From positions 1,116,001-1,180,000 of the forward strand of contig NZ_AP019711.1 of the NCBI RefSeq assembly GCF_010537335.1: a DNA stretch of 64,000 nt, read 5' to 3'. Under the pieces are notes generated by a model. It was not told where the DNA came from. It saw nothing but the letters and a program-made list of their open reading frames with translations, and searched no databases. This document shows, one piece after another, positions 9,248-18,807 of this stretch (its first letter is position 1; every line of letters starts with the position of its first letter). The stretch is from Amedibacterium intestinale (lineage in GTDB: Bacteria; Bacillota_I; Bacilli_A; Erysipelotrichales; Erysipelotrichaceae). A program made the position numbers and the translations under genes.

Positions 9248-9851
9248 AATCCTTTGCTTCTATCATTAATACACTTCCCTCATGTATTATAATTTCTGCA
9301 TAATCCTCTACAATCTCATTAGAAATTGCATATATATCCCGTTTATAAAGTTTCCTTTTTTCAAGCGGATAAGCAACCCCCTGCTCACTAATGACACTTT
9401 CTTTTAAAGGAATAAAAGATAAATAGGTATATTCTTTTTTAATTTTATAAGTACCTTGATGCAATACACGTATACGATTTTGATCATCCATAAGAATCAA
9501 AGGAAGATCTCGATGAATCAATAATGATAGATTTGCAATCTCATGATCCATTCTTCCCCCAAAACCACCATATACATAAATGGTTTTATATCCTTTTTCC
9601 AGTGCATAGGAAATTGCGGCTTCCGTATCTGTTTCATTTTTCTTTTCTGGAAGTCTTACGACTTCACTTTCAGAAGATATCCATTCATATTCCTGCTTGC
9701 TGACACTGTCAAAATCTCCAATAGCCCCTACCATCTTTACATGATTTTGTACACATAACAAGGCGCCATGATCAACACCGATCATATCCATTGATTTTAA
9801 AGAATCTGGAATATGTTTTGCCATCCCCAAGATAAGTACTACTTCAGACAT
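9246..9851 (-). CDS. thiN: Thiamine diphosphokinase
   Basis: ThiN transfers pyrophosphate from ATP to thiamine, giving the cofactor thiamine diphosphate. The 201-residue protein shows the family motifs in order: GVDHGA, GDFDSV, NETDTEAAI and GGFGGRMDHEIANL. It is the last gene of the rlmN-prpC-prkC-rsgA-rpe-thiN operon and its start codon lies inside the end of rpe (13-base overlap), so it is translationally coupled. No TPP riboswitch is visible, consistent with its housekeeping position in this conserved Firmicute cluster. Confidence 0.93.
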   Translation of the reverse strand: MSEVVLILGMAKHIPDSLKSMDMIGVDHGALLCVQNHVKMVGAIGDFDSVSKQEYEWISSESEVVRLPEKKNETDTEAAISYALEKGYKTIYVYGGFGGRMDHEIANLSLLIHRDLPLILMDDQNRIRVLHQGTYKIKKEYTYLSFIPLKESVISEQGVAYPLEKRKLYKRDIYAISNEIVEDYAEIIIHEGSVLMIEAKD

Positions 9852-10504
9852 AACAAAGAATCAACAGCTTTCATAATATCATTTTTGAAAACATAACTTC
9901 CTGCAACCAGTGTATCACAACCTGCTTCTACTGCTAAAACAGCGGTTTTATCATTGATGCCTCCATCGATTTCCAAACGTACATCTAAATCACGTTCATC
10001 AATTTCTTTACGTAAAACACGTACTTTTTCCAGCTGATCTTCCATGAAAGACTGCCCGCCAAAACCAGGTTCAACACTCATGACCAATACAACATCCATA
10101 TATTCCAGATAAGGAAGCAAAGTTTCTACAGATGTTTTTGGACGAAGAGAAACACCTGCCTTTACACCTCTTTCACGTATATGTTTACAAAGCTTTATAA
10201 CTTCTTCCATATTTTCCAACGCTTCTACATGGAATGTTAAAACATCCGCACCGGCATCTATAAAGATATCCGCATAGGTTTTTGGATCACTTACCATGAT
10301 ATGCACATCCATCACCTTATCTACTGCTTTTTTTACACCTTTTAAAATATCTGGCCCAAATGTTAGATTTGGCACAAAATGTCCATCCATCACATCAAAA
10401 TGAAGCCATTCTGCTTTGCTTTCGTTCACTTCTTTTAATTGTTCACTTGTTCTGGAAAAATCCAGAGATAAGATAGATGGCGCAATAATACATTTTTTCT
10501 TCAT
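9839..10504 (-). CDS. rpe: Ribulose-phosphate 3-epimerase
   Basis: Rpe interconverts ribulose 5-phosphate and xylulose 5-phosphate in the pentose phosphate pathway. The 221-residue TIM barrel carries the metal and catalytic motifs APSILSLDFS, FDVMDGHFVPNLTFG, SVEPGFGGQSF and LEIDGGIN. AGGAG lies 8 bases before the ATG. It sits 10 bases behind rsgA and overlaps thiN. Confidence 0.96.
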   Translation of the reverse strand: MKKKCIIAPSILSLDFSRTSEQLKEVNESKAEWLHFDVMDGHFVPNLTFGPDILKGVKKAVDKVMDVHIMVSDPKTYADIFIDAGADVLTFHVEALENMEEVIKLCKHIRERGVKAGVSLRPKTSVETLLPYLEYMDVVLVMSVEPGFGGQSFMEDQLEKVRVLRKEIDERDLDVRLEIDGGINDKTAVLAVEAGCDTLVAGSYVFKNDIMKAVDSLLCLK

Positions 10505-10514
10505 ACTCTTTCTC

Positions 10515-11381
10515 CTAATATTTTACCTTCGCATTTTTTATCATTTCTACGATTTCTACATAATGTTCATAGCGTTCTTTCTTAATACTTCCCTGCTCAC
10601 ATGCATTTCGTATCGCACAATCTGGTTCTTTCACATGGATACAGTCATTAAAACGACATTCATGTAAATAGTCTTGAAAATCAGGAATTCTTTCTGCCAA
10701 TGTTAAAGCATCCATATTTGTAAAATCCATGGAAGAAAATCCTGGTGTATCTGCAACCCAGCCACCAGCAATTTCATGAAGCTCACAATGTCTTGTCGTA
10801 TGCTTCCCTCTACCTAACGCTTTACTGATTTCCTGCGTCTGTAAATGAAAACTTGGATCGATACGATTCAACAAAGAGCTTTTTCCTGCACCGCTTTGTC
10901 CAGTCAATACACTAATTTTTCCTTTTAATGCCTGTATTAGTTCATCACATGCATATCCTTTTCCACTTACATAGACTTCATATCCACTTTCTTTATACTC
11001 TTTAATTTTCTGATGAATGATATCATCTTCTTCAATCAAATCCATCTTCGTAAAACAAAGAACAGGATGAATCTGTGCATAAACTACTTGAAAGATCAGA
11101 CGATCTACCAGTACAGTAGAAAAATCAGGATTTTTACAAGACATTACAATGATTGCCTGATCTACATTTGCGATAGAGGGACGAACCAATTCATTTTTTC
11201 TAGGCAGAATTTTCTGAATACCAATCTGATTCTCAAATTCTTCAATCATAACCAAATCTCCTACAACAGGAGATTTGCTTTTGCGAAGTTTTCCCATCGC
11301 AACACATAACAAACGATTTCCCATTTCATCCAGCACTTCATAACGACTGGAAACAATTTTAATGATTCTAGCCTTCTTCAT
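10515..11381 (-). CDS. rsgA: Ribosome small-subunit-dependent GTPase A
   Basis: RsgA (YjeQ/CpgA) is a circularly permuted GTPase that assists late maturation of the 30S subunit. The 288-residue protein has an N-terminal OB fold, then CFTKMDLI (G4), TGQSGAGKSSLLN (G1) and DTPGFSSMD (G3) in permuted order, and a C-terminal zinc site around CRFNDCIHVKEPDC. The start at 11381 overlaps the end of prkC by 14 bases; a longer ORF to 11444 has no support. In Bacillus the protein is a substrate of PrkC, and the two genes are adjacent here too. Confidence 0.95.
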   Translation of the reverse strand: MKKARIIKIVSSRYEVLDEMGNRLLCVAMGKLRKSKSPVVGDLVMIEEFENQIGIQKILPRKNELVRPSIANVDQAIIVMSCKNPDFSTVLVDRLIFQVVYAQIHPVLCFTKMDLIEEDDIIHQKIKEYKESGYEVYVSGKGYACDELIQALKGKISVLTGQSGAGKSSLLNRIDPSFHLQTQEISKALGRGKHTTRHCELHEIAGGWVADTPGFSSMDFTNMDALTLAERIPDFQDYLHECRFNDCIHVKEPDCAIRNACEQGSIKKERYEHYVEIVEMIKNAKVKY

Positions 11382-13041
11382 AATAGTATAACGTAATAAC
11401 GTTATCTCCTTCCTGTGTGTACCATGAGCCTTCCTGTGGATCAACCTTCACTACAACACCACTTTCAGCAGTTTCCCCTTCCGGCAGTGGCATTGCATGT
11501 AAAACAGGGCTAATTCCCTTCTCTTCCAGCATTGCCTTGACCTCTTCCACACGTTTTCCAACAAACCCTTCAATTTTAAAAGATACGCTTTGTGTTACCA
11601 CAAATTTTAATTCATATACTTTATCCGGATCTAATTTTTCTCCGACAGAAATACCACTTTGTTCTATAATATAGCCCGCTTTTTGCTGTGTCGTCTGCTT
11701 ATACTCAACAGATACATGCAGATAAGGAACTTTTTCTTCCAGCATCTGTTTTACTTCCTCAAAATTCTGATACGTATAATCTTCCAGCGTATAATACATT
11801 CCTTTTGAAACTTTCAACGTAATTCCATCTTTTGTCTGTACTCTTTTTTCACCTGATGGTTCCATTTCATATACGATACCTTTTTCTATATCATCTGTAT
11901 ATGCTTCTTCTATTTTAATATTGTTTTCTGAAAAACCAAGCTCTATCAATTCCTGTTTTGCTGCTTCTATCGTTTGATTTCTTACATCAGGAAGCTGAAC
12001 AATTTTATTACTTCCAAAAGCTGTAACAAACAAAAGAAAGCTAATAAGAACGATAAGCAAAACCATAACAATTATACCCATTGGTTTTCTTTTTTTCTTT
12101 TTTGTTCCTTTTACACTAGCGTTTTCTTTTTTTCCTTTGTTGACTTCTTTATTTACTTTCTTATTTCTTATATCAATAGTTGGATCATCATCAACCGGAA
12201 ATGTCAATTTTTCGACATTTTTATTCATCTCATCCATACAATGTTCCAAATCATATAACATTTCCTTTGCGCTTTGATAACGATTCATGCGATTTTTAAC
12301 CGTTGCTTTTATAATAATATTTTCAACAGACTGATATACTGTAGGATTAAATTCACGAATACTTGGAATTTCTTCTCTTAAATGTTTCATTGCTATTTGT
12401 ACAGGACTATCTCCTTTAAAAGGAACACTTCCTCTTAACAACTCATAAAACACAATTCCAAGTGCATAAATATCGACTTGATGATTGATCGTTTCTCCCT
12501 TTGTTGTTTCTGGCGCCAAATAGTGAGCACTTCCTAAAACTGCATCATCTCTTGTCAGCTGTACAACATCATGTGCTAAAGCAATTCCAAAATCGGTAAT
12601 CTTCACAGTGCCATCATCTGTTACCAAAACATTTTGCGGCTTGATATCACGATGAATAATATTATGTTCATGTGCGTGCTGCACCGCACTTACCAGCTGT
12701 TTCATAATGGATACAGCTTCTTTTTGACTTAATGCACCACGCTGAGAAATCATCTGCTTCAAAGTTCTTCCTCGAACATATTCCATGACGATATAATGTC
12801 TTCCTTCATATTCTCCAACATCATATACATCTACAACATTTGGATGATGCAATTTACTAACTGCACTGGCTTCTCTTTGAAAGCGAAGTAATGCAACTGG
12901 GTCTTTCCCCAACTCGCCGCGAAGAATTTTTACCGCAACTTCACGATTTAAAATCGTATCTAAAGCAAGATATACATCTGCCATGCCTCCTTCTCCTAAA
13001 GAAGACATCAGCATATAGCGATCAGAAATCATCTTCTTCAT
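11368..13041 (-). CDS. prkC: Ser/Thr protein kinase with PASTA domains
   Basis: A membrane eukaryotic-type kinase that senses muropeptides or lipid II and phosphorylates cytosolic targets. The kinase domain (about 10-270) has the glycine loop GEGGMADVYLA, the catalytic HRDIKPQN and the DFG motif. A lysine-rich juxtamembrane stretch precedes one membrane helix (about 325-345). Three extracellular PASTA repeats follow, the last containing a proline/glutamate-rich segment. The ATG overlaps the prpC stop as ATGA, with GGAGG upstream, so kinase and phosphatase are made together. Confidence 0.96.
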   Translation of the reverse strand: MKKMISDRYMLMSSLGEGGMADVYLALDTILNREVAVKILRGELGKDPVALLRFQREASAVSKLHHPNVVDVYDVGEYEGRHYIVMEYVRGRTLKQMISQRGALSQKEAVSIMKQLVSAVQHAHEHNIIHRDIKPQNVLVTDDGTVKITDFGIALAHDVVQLTRDDAVLGSAHYLAPETTKGETINHQVDIYALGIVFYELLRGSVPFKGDSPVQIAMKHLREEIPSIREFNPTVYQSVENIIIKATVKNRMNRYQSAKEMLYDLEHCMDEMNKNVEKLTFPVDDDPTIDIRNKKVNKEVNKGKKENASVKGTKKKKRKPMGIIVMVLLIVLISFLLFVTAFGSNKIVQLPDVRNQTIEAAKQELIELGFSENNIKIEEAYTDDIEKGIVYEMEPSGEKRVQTKDGITLKVSKGMYYTLEDYTYQNFEEVKQMLEEKVPYLHVSVEYKQTTQQKAGYIIEQSGISVGEKLDPDKVYELKFVVTQSVSFKIEGFVGKRVEEVKAMLEEKGISPVLHAMPLPEGETAESGVVVKVDPQEGSWYTQEGDNVITLYYYEEG

Positions 13042-13784
13042 GCCGCATCCTCCTTCTCAATAAGAATGACACTGACATTATCAAAACCACCTGCATCTAA
13101 AGCAGCCTGAATAAGAAGATCCACTTTCTTTTCCAATGAAAAATCACTTTCTAAAATACGGCGAATCATCGTTTCACTTACATACCCATGCAAACCATCA
13201 CTGCAAATCAAAAGACAGCGATAATCTTTATTAATTTTATTTACATCAATACGAATGTTATCCCAAACACCAACAGCATTTGTTAAAACATTGCGATTGG
13301 GATGGTTTCTAGCTTCCTCTTCACTGACTTCTCCTTTTTTCAACAAATCAGCCACATAGGAATGATCTTCTGTCAAGCAGATAAAATCATCCTCATACAA
13401 ACCATACGTACGCGAATCTCCCGCATTAAAAATATAGGCAGCATCCTCACATTGAATAACCCCTACCATAGTTGTTCCCATCCCATGTAATTTTGGGTTT
13501 GAAGAAGCCTCTGTATATACCAAATCATTTGCTTCTTTGATCGTATTTAACAGCCACTGCTTGATTTCCACATCTGTTTTTTTCGAAATATCAAACGCTT
13601 TAAAACTATCCTGCATATGACGAACAGCCATCTTGCTAGCAACATCGCCGCCATTTCCTCCGCCAATACCATCACAAACAATTCCCATCAATGCATGCGC
13701 ACCGTTTTCCACTACGGCAAAGCTATCCTGGTTATTTTTTCTGCGAAGCCCCGTATGCGTTTTTCCAAAACCATGCACAAGCAT
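13038..13784 (-). CDS. prpC: PP2C-type protein phosphatase
   Basis: Mn2+-dependent Ser/Thr phosphatase that reverses PrkC. The 248-residue protein has all PP2C motifs: RKNNQDSF, CDGIGGGNGGDVAS, NAGDSRTYG, LTEDHS, LLICSDGLHGYV and GGFDNVSVILI. The ATG at 13784 overlaps the rlmN stop as TAATG and lies close to AGGAAGG, so it is preferred over an upstream start at 13835. It overlaps prkC by four bases. Confidence 0.96.
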   Translation of the reverse strand: MLVHGFGKTHTGLRRKNNQDSFAVVENGAHALMGIVCDGIGGGNGGDVASKMAVRHMQDSFKAFDISKKTDVEIKQWLLNTIKEANDLVYTEASSNPKLHGMGTTMVGVIQCEDAAYIFNAGDSRTYGLYEDDFICLTEDHSYVADLLKKGEVSEEEARNHPNRNVLTNAVGVWDNIRIDVNKINKDYRCLLICSDGLHGYVSETMIRRILESDFSLEKKVDLLIQAALDAGGFDNVSVILIEKEDAA

Positions 13785-14833
13785 TACCTTCCTTCCTCTT
13801 CTTTGCGTAAATGTTTGATACGCAGCTGTCCACAAGCCGCATCAATATCGGCACCATGTTCTTTACGAATCGTACAGCGAATTCCCTGTTTCATCAAGGC
13901 ATCATAAAATACCATCGCACTGGCATGATCCACTCCTTTAAATCCATGTTCATCAACAGAATTATACGGAATTAGATTCACATAGGCATTTAATCCTTTT
14001 AATAATTTTGCCAATTGTTTTACATGTTCAGGTTTATCGTTTACACCCTTCAATAAAATATATTCAAAAGTTAAACGACGATTGTTTTCAGAAGCATAAT
14101 AACGAATTGCCTCCATTAGTTTTTCTAAAGGATATGCATGATTAACCGGCATCAGCTGATCACGCAGTTCATTGTTTGGCGCATGCAAAGAAATCGCCAG
14201 ATTGTATTGGGTATGTTCTTTTGCGAACTCATAGATACGAGGTACAACACCACATGTTGAAATCGTAATATGACGAGCTCCGATCCCTAAACCACGATCA
14301 TGATTTACCGTACTTAAAAAATTCATCACATTTTCATAGTTGTCAAAAGGCTCTCCTGTTCCCATAACAACAATGTGGCTTAAACGATCTTGGGTTTTAT
14401 CCAAATCCTGCTGCACATACAATACCTGTGCTACCATTTCTCCACTTGTCAGATTTCTTTTTTTCTTTGTTAAACCACTCGCACAAAAAGCACACCCCAT
14501 ATTACATCCTACCTGTGATGTAACACAAATGCTTTTTCCATAGTCAAACTGCATCAATACACTTTCAATCAAAGAACCATCTTCCAAGGCAAACAAATAC
14601 TTGCAGGTTCCATCACTGGAAACTTGTTTATCTCTTAATTCCAAAGAAGCAAGAGAATAGTTTTGTTTTAATATTTCACGAGTATCTTTCGATAAATCAC
14701 TCATCTCATCTATAGTCGAAACGCGTTTGCGATACAGCCACTGAAAAATCTGATGTCCACGAAATTTCTTCCATCCCTGTTCTAGTGCCATATCACACAT
14801 CTGCTCATAATTAAAATCATATAAACTTTTCAT
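13784..14833 (-). CDS. rlmN: 23S rRNA (adenine2503-C2)-methyltransferase
   Basis: RlmN is a radical SAM enzyme that methylates A2503 of 23S rRNA and A37 of some tRNAs. The 349-residue protein has the cluster motif GCNMGCAFCASG and the conserved second cysteine near the C-terminus (HGADIDAACGQL). The start at 14833 follows GGTGAT; a longer open frame to 15022 runs through a terminator and is rejected. It is the first gene of the operon that continues with prpC and prkC. Confidence 0.95.
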   Translation of the reverse strand: MKSLYDFNYEQMCDMALEQGWKKFRGHQIFQWLYRKRVSTIDEMSDLSKDTREILKQNYSLASLELRDKQVSSDGTCKYLFALEDGSLIESVLMQFDYGKSICVTSQVGCNMGCAFCASGLTKKKRNLTSGEMVAQVLYVQQDLDKTQDRLSHIVVMGTGEPFDNYENVMNFLSTVNHDRGLGIGARHITISTCGVVPRIYEFAKEHTQYNLAISLHAPNNELRDQLMPVNHAYPLEKLMEAIRYYASENNRRLTFEYILLKGVNDKPEHVKQLAKLLKGLNAYVNLIPYNSVDEHGFKGVDHASAMVFYDALMKQGIRCTIRKEHGADIDAACGQLRIKHLRKEEEGR

Positions 14834-14893
14834 TTTATCACCATGTATTATTTTACCATAAAAAATCTTTTGTTCATCACTGGATTTCACAAA

Positions 14894-14943
14894 TACAAAA
14901 AGAGTACAGACTTCTATAACATAAACCTTATAAAAGTCTGTAC
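14894..14943 (-). terminator. Terminator of tldD-tldE
   Basis: Perfect 10-bp stem GTACAGACTT/AAGTCTGTAC with a 20-base loop, then CTCTTTTTG on the minus strand. Confidence 0.75.
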
Positions 14944-14949
14944 AAATAC

Positions 14950-16281
14950 TTATTTTCCACTTACGGCTATATTCGCAAACAAAATACTTGGAGTTCCAAT
15001 TCCAGATAAATTCATCTTGCAATCATTTCCCACCATAGAAATATGATTCATCATATCCATGAAATTTCCTGCTATGGTAAATAAATTGATCGGTTTTACA
15101 ATTTTTCCATGTTCTACATAATAACCGCTGGACTGTAAAGAAAATTCTGTAGAAATTGGATTTAACCCTGCATGCAGCCCAGTAATAGAAGTTACGATAA
15201 TTCCCTTATCCATAGAAGCAATCATGGCTTCATAACTATGTTTCCCATTTTGAATATAGAAATTGGTTGGCGAAATACCTACAGCAGAGCTATATCCTCC
15301 TTTAAAACCATTCCCAGTTGAAGCTGTATGCATCATCATAGCAGATTTACTGTTATGAAGATACGTTTTTAAAACTCCATTTTCTACAACCGTTTTCTTA
15401 AAGCAGGCAACACCTTCATCATCAAATGGTGCGCTATTATAACCATTTTCCATCAAAGGGTCATCAATGATCGTTATTTTATCATCAAATATTTTTGTAT
15501 CCTGTTTATCTTTTAATAAAGAGATACCTTTAAATGCATCTTCTCCATCAAACAAGCCACTTAAAGCCGTAAACAAACTAGACATGGCTTCCTTTTCCAT
15601 CAACACTGGATACATACCACTTTCAACCGTATCCGCATGAAGTTTGGATATAACTTTATCACATAAGTTTTGACAGAAGGCTTCTACATCCACATCTTCT
15701 AAAGAAGATAGTGTGCACCAGTCATACTCACTTTTCGCATCTTCTCCATCTTTTGCCAATACCTGCATGCTTATAACACTGACACTGTCATGATCATCAA
15801 GTATCATACCTTTGGTATTACAGATACTTCTTGTAACATCAATTTCTGCATAGGAAGTTCCCATGACCTGTGAAATACGCGCATCCATAGAAAGAAGTGT
15901 TTTTTCCATCTGTTTCAACAAATCGATTTTTTTCGTATTTTCCATTGTTAAAAGCGTATTTTCTTTACGTTTTACTGTTGGATAAGAAGAAGCAGGCATC
16001 ATAATTTCCACTTTATCTTCACTGGAAATCGTTTGCGCATTGCGCTTGATCATTTCCAGTACGCTTTCCATTTCTTCCTCTCTCACTTCTTCTAAAAAAC
16101 AGTTTCCCATTTTTCCATTATATACGCCGCGCATTGCGATTCCATCACAATCTGATATCGTATAAGAATCAACTTTTTGTTCGTACACTTCAATTGATGT
16201 TGACGTATGTCTTTGTTCATAAATTTCAAATTCTTCTAATCCAGCTTTTTTCGCTGCTTCCATCCAAGCCTGTTTATTCAT
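14950..16281 (-). CDS. tldE: TldE/PmbA subunit of the TldD-TldE metalloprotease
   Basis: The inactive partner of TldD. The heterodimer degrades unfolded peptides and, in enterobacteria, trims microcin precursors and acts on CcdA antitoxin. The 443-residue protein has the family pattern (YTISDCDGIAMRG, NGFKGGYSSAVGISPTNFYI, SIVG-type C-terminus with FANIAVSGK) and, as expected, lacks the HExxxH site. The ATG at 16281 has GGAGG 8 bases upstream and overlaps the end of tldD by 8 bases, so the subunits are coupled. No bacteriocin precursor is visible nearby. Confidence 0.92.
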   Translation of the reverse strand: MNKQAWMEAAKKAGLEEFEIYEQRHTSTSIEVYEQKVDSYTISDCDGIAMRGVYNGKMGNCFLEEVREEEMESVLEMIKRNAQTISSEDKVEIMMPASSYPTVKRKENTLLTMENTKKIDLLKQMEKTLLSMDARISQVMGTSYAEIDVTRSICNTKGMILDDHDSVSVISMQVLAKDGEDAKSEYDWCTLSSLEDVDVEAFCQNLCDKVISKLHADTVESGMYPVLMEKEAMSSLFTALSGLFDGEDAFKGISLLKDKQDTKIFDDKITIIDDPLMENGYNSAPFDDEGVACFKKTVVENGVLKTYLHNSKSAMMMHTASTGNGFKGGYSSAVGISPTNFYIQNGKHSYEAMIASMDKGIIVTSITGLHAGLNPISTEFSLQSSGYYVEHGKIVKPINLFTIAGNFMDMMNHISMVGNDCKMNLSGIGTPSILFANIAVSGK

Positions 16282-17674
16282 TTGCACTTCCTCCTTCCTT
16301 TCCACCTACAATCATATCCTGCACACGTAAAGGAGGCTGTCCAACATCGGTAGGAATCGATCCACTGCTTGCCCCGCACATTCCCTGTGCACGAAGAAGA
16401 TCACTTCCTACCATATCAATTTTCATCAATACATCTGCACCATTTCCAATTAAAGTAGCACCTTTTACAGGCTTTGTAATTTTTCCATCAACGATTAAAT
16501 ATCCTTCATTAACCGCAAAGTTAAAATCACCGGTACTAGGATCAACACTACCTCCACCCATACGTTTCGCATAAAGTCCATAAGATGTCTTTTTGATCAT
16601 ATCTTCCAAAGTATCTTTTCCAGGGGCAATAAACGTATTCGTCATACGAGAAGTAGTTTCATATTTATAAGATTCTCTACGAGAACTAGAAGTAGATTCC
16701 ATTCCCATACGTTTTCCATTTAACGTATCTACCAGATAGCTTTTTAAAATTCCATTTTCGATAAGAACTCTTCTTTTCTGGAAATTTCCTTCATCATCAA
16801 TATTGCTGGAACCCCAGGCATTTGGAATCGTCCCATCATCAATCGCTGTTACACAGTCACTGGCTATTTTTTGATTTAGCTTGCTGCTAAACACAGACTG
16901 TCCTTTTGAAACTGCACTGGCTTCCAAAGAATGCCCGCATGCCTCATGGAAAATAACACCACCAAAACCATTGTCCATGATAACCGGCATCGTTCCACTT
17001 GGACAATCATCTGCATAAAGCATTGCCATGGCAATACGTGCTGCTTCTTTTCCTGTTTCTTCTGGAATCGCTTCCTCATAAAACTCCATTCCTTTGCTGG
17101 CACCTGGAGAGCATGTTCCCGTTTCTAATAAGTCTCCATCAGATGCAATCGCATTCACTGCCATTCTTGTATGAATACGTGTATCCTGAATATATTTTCC
17201 ATCACTATTCGCAATTGCCACATGCTGCTCTTCATCAATTAAACTAGCCATTACTTTACTGATATGTTCATCATATGCTTTGGCCGCATCATTGGCACGT
17301 TTCAACAATTCCACTTTTTTATCCATTGGATACTCTTTTGGATAAATTTTAACTGGATGCTGATTTTCATATACAACTTCTTCTAATGTTACCTGTTTTT
17401 GTACAGGATTTCCTTCCACTGCCATAGATAGTTTTTTCGCAAATTCCACTAAATTTTCTTCTGTTAAATCATTTGTATATGCGTAAACAGATTCAAATCC
17501 ATGATAGATACGAAGTCCAATTCCACGAACTACTCCGCTATTTACATTTTCTACGATTCCATTCAACATAGAAATACCATTTTTATATTTCTTTTCTTCA
17601 AAGATTTCCGCAAAATCTCCACCAGTAGATAAAGCGATTTCCAAAACCTTTTCTAATATTTCTTTTTTCAGCAT
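16274..17674 (-). CDS. tldD: TldD catalytic subunit of the TldD-TldE metalloprotease
   Basis: Zinc metalloprotease subunit; the metal motif HEACGHSLEA is at about residue 245-255, in the HExxxH form typical of TldD. The 466-residue length is normal. The start at 17674 (ATG) has GAGGTGA 5 bases upstream; the GTG three codons earlier is too near that box. It is the first gene of a two-gene operon with tldE. In bacteria without microcins the pair is thought to act in peptide turnover. Confidence 0.93.
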   Translation of the reverse strand: MLKKEILEKVLEIALSTGGDFAEIFEEKKYKNGISMLNGIVENVNSGVVRGIGLRIYHGFESVYAYTNDLTEENLVEFAKKLSMAVEGNPVQKQVTLEEVVYENQHPVKIYPKEYPMDKKVELLKRANDAAKAYDEHISKVMASLIDEEQHVAIANSDGKYIQDTRIHTRMAVNAIASDGDLLETGTCSPGASKGMEFYEEAIPEETGKEAARIAMAMLYADDCPSGTMPVIMDNGFGGVIFHEACGHSLEASAVSKGQSVFSSKLNQKIASDCVTAIDDGTIPNAWGSSNIDDEGNFQKRRVLIENGILKSYLVDTLNGKRMGMESTSSSRRESYKYETTSRMTNTFIAPGKDTLEDMIKKTSYGLYAKRMGGGSVDPSTGDFNFAVNEGYLIVDGKITKPVKGATLIGNGADVLMKIDMVGSDLLRAQGMCGASSGSIPTDVGQPPLRVQDMIVGGKEGGSANE

Positions 17675-17828
17675 ACTTTTCACCTCTTACGCTAAGTATA
17701 CTCTTCTTCATCCTTTAAAACAACAAAGAACACTTATAACATTATAATAATATTGAAAACCTCCATTTATTCATGATGTGTATTTGGTTTTCTTCATATA
17801 CAAAAAAGTTAGTTTTTCCAAAAAAATC

Positions 17829-17903
17829 TTATTGTGACTTTTCAACTAAATTCATCAATTCTTCTACATCTGATATTTCCTCAAGTATCAAGGTTTCTCC
17901 CAT
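17829..17903 (-). other. 24-codon open frame, possible gene relic
   Basis: Behind the radical SAM gene an ATG-started frame codes an acidic 24-residue peptide (METLILEE-like start with G2, then ISDVEELMNLVEKSQ). It has no clear ribosome site. The composition looks protein-like, so it may be the end of a decayed gene, but it could be chance. The rest of 17684-17915 shows nothing. Confidence 0.2.
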
Positions 17904-17915
17904 ATACAAATACTT

Positions 17916-18794
17916 CTATTTTTCATGAAATAAACTTAACTGTACATGGTTTTGTTTCATTTCAAATGTAGTTACATATTCAAAGATTTTTTTATTGTTA
18001 TGGATAATTCCATTTTCCTCGCATAACTGATGAAATAATTTCATTAAATGCAAACTATTTGGACTATCAATTTCATACTGCATCCCATATGTTTTTATAT
18101 ATTTTTCTTTCATGTGTGGAAACAATTTATCCAATTGCTCATAAAAATATTCTCTGTTTCCTTCTCGAAGTGTTAACCCCATACCAAAGCAAACAATTCC
18201 ATACACCTTTGCTTCTATACAATACTGAAGAATCCCTTTTATATTTTCCTCTGTATCATTAATAAAAGGAAGAATTGGACAAAGCCATACAACAGTAGGT
18301 ATTCCTTCTTCATGTAATCTTTTTAAAACTTCGACTCTTTCTTTTGTCGTACTAACATTTGGTTCAATTTTCTTACACAAATCCTCATCATACGTTGTCA
18401 ATGTCATTTGCACAACACACTTTGTCTGTTCATTAATTGCCTTTAACAAATCTAAATCTTGTAAGATTCGATTCGACTTTGTAAGTAAGCTCATCCCATA
18501 TCCATATTGATTTGCTAAAGACAAAGCTTTTCGAACATTTCTGATCTTTGTTTCAAGAGGAATATAAGGATCACTCATTGCCCCCATTCCTAACATACAT
18601 TTTTTACGCTTTCTTCTTAATGTGTTTTCTAATAATACAATGGCATTTTCTTTCACTTCTATATCTTCAAAATCATGTTCCATATGATAACATTTACTTC
18701 TGGCATCGCAATAAATACAGCCATGAGAACAACCACGATACAGATTCATTCCATTTGATGAAGATAAAATCCCCTTAACTTTTACATAATGCAT
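17916..18794 (-). CDS. Radical SAM protein of the SPL/Rv2578c-like family
   Basis: A 292-residue protein with the cluster motif CSHGCIYCD at about residues 22-30, MGAMSDPYIPLE and LLTKSNRI, which are features of the family related to spore photoproduct lyase. The true photolyase cysteine cannot be assigned, so the reaction is unknown. In this family some members repair DNA, others are uncharacterised. It is followed upstream by the GNAT/YoaP gene with a 13-base gap, so the two may share a transcript. Confidence 0.75.
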   Translation of the reverse strand: MHYVKVKGILSSSNGMNLYRGCSHGCIYCDARSKCYHMEHDFEDIEVKENAIVLLENTLRRKRKKCMLGMGAMSDPYIPLETKIRNVRKALSLANQYGYGMSLLTKSNRILQDLDLLKAINEQTKCVVQMTLTTYDEDLCKKIEPNVSTTKERVEVLKRLHEEGIPTVVWLCPILPFINDTEENIKGILQYCIEAKVYGIVCFGMGLTLREGNREYFYEQLDKLFPHMKEKYIKTYGMQYEIDSPNSLHLMKLFHQLCEENGIIHNNKKIFEYVTTFEMKQNHVQLSLFHEK

Positions 18795-18807
18795 ATGTAT
18801 ATATCCT

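Noticed and set aside
9246-10504. TPP riboswitch near thiN
   Set aside because: thiN overlaps rpe and no leader or thi-box-like sequence is present.
14834-15022. N-terminal extension of rlmN
   Set aside because: It would run through the tldE terminator; the start at 14833 has a ribosome site and gives the normal length.
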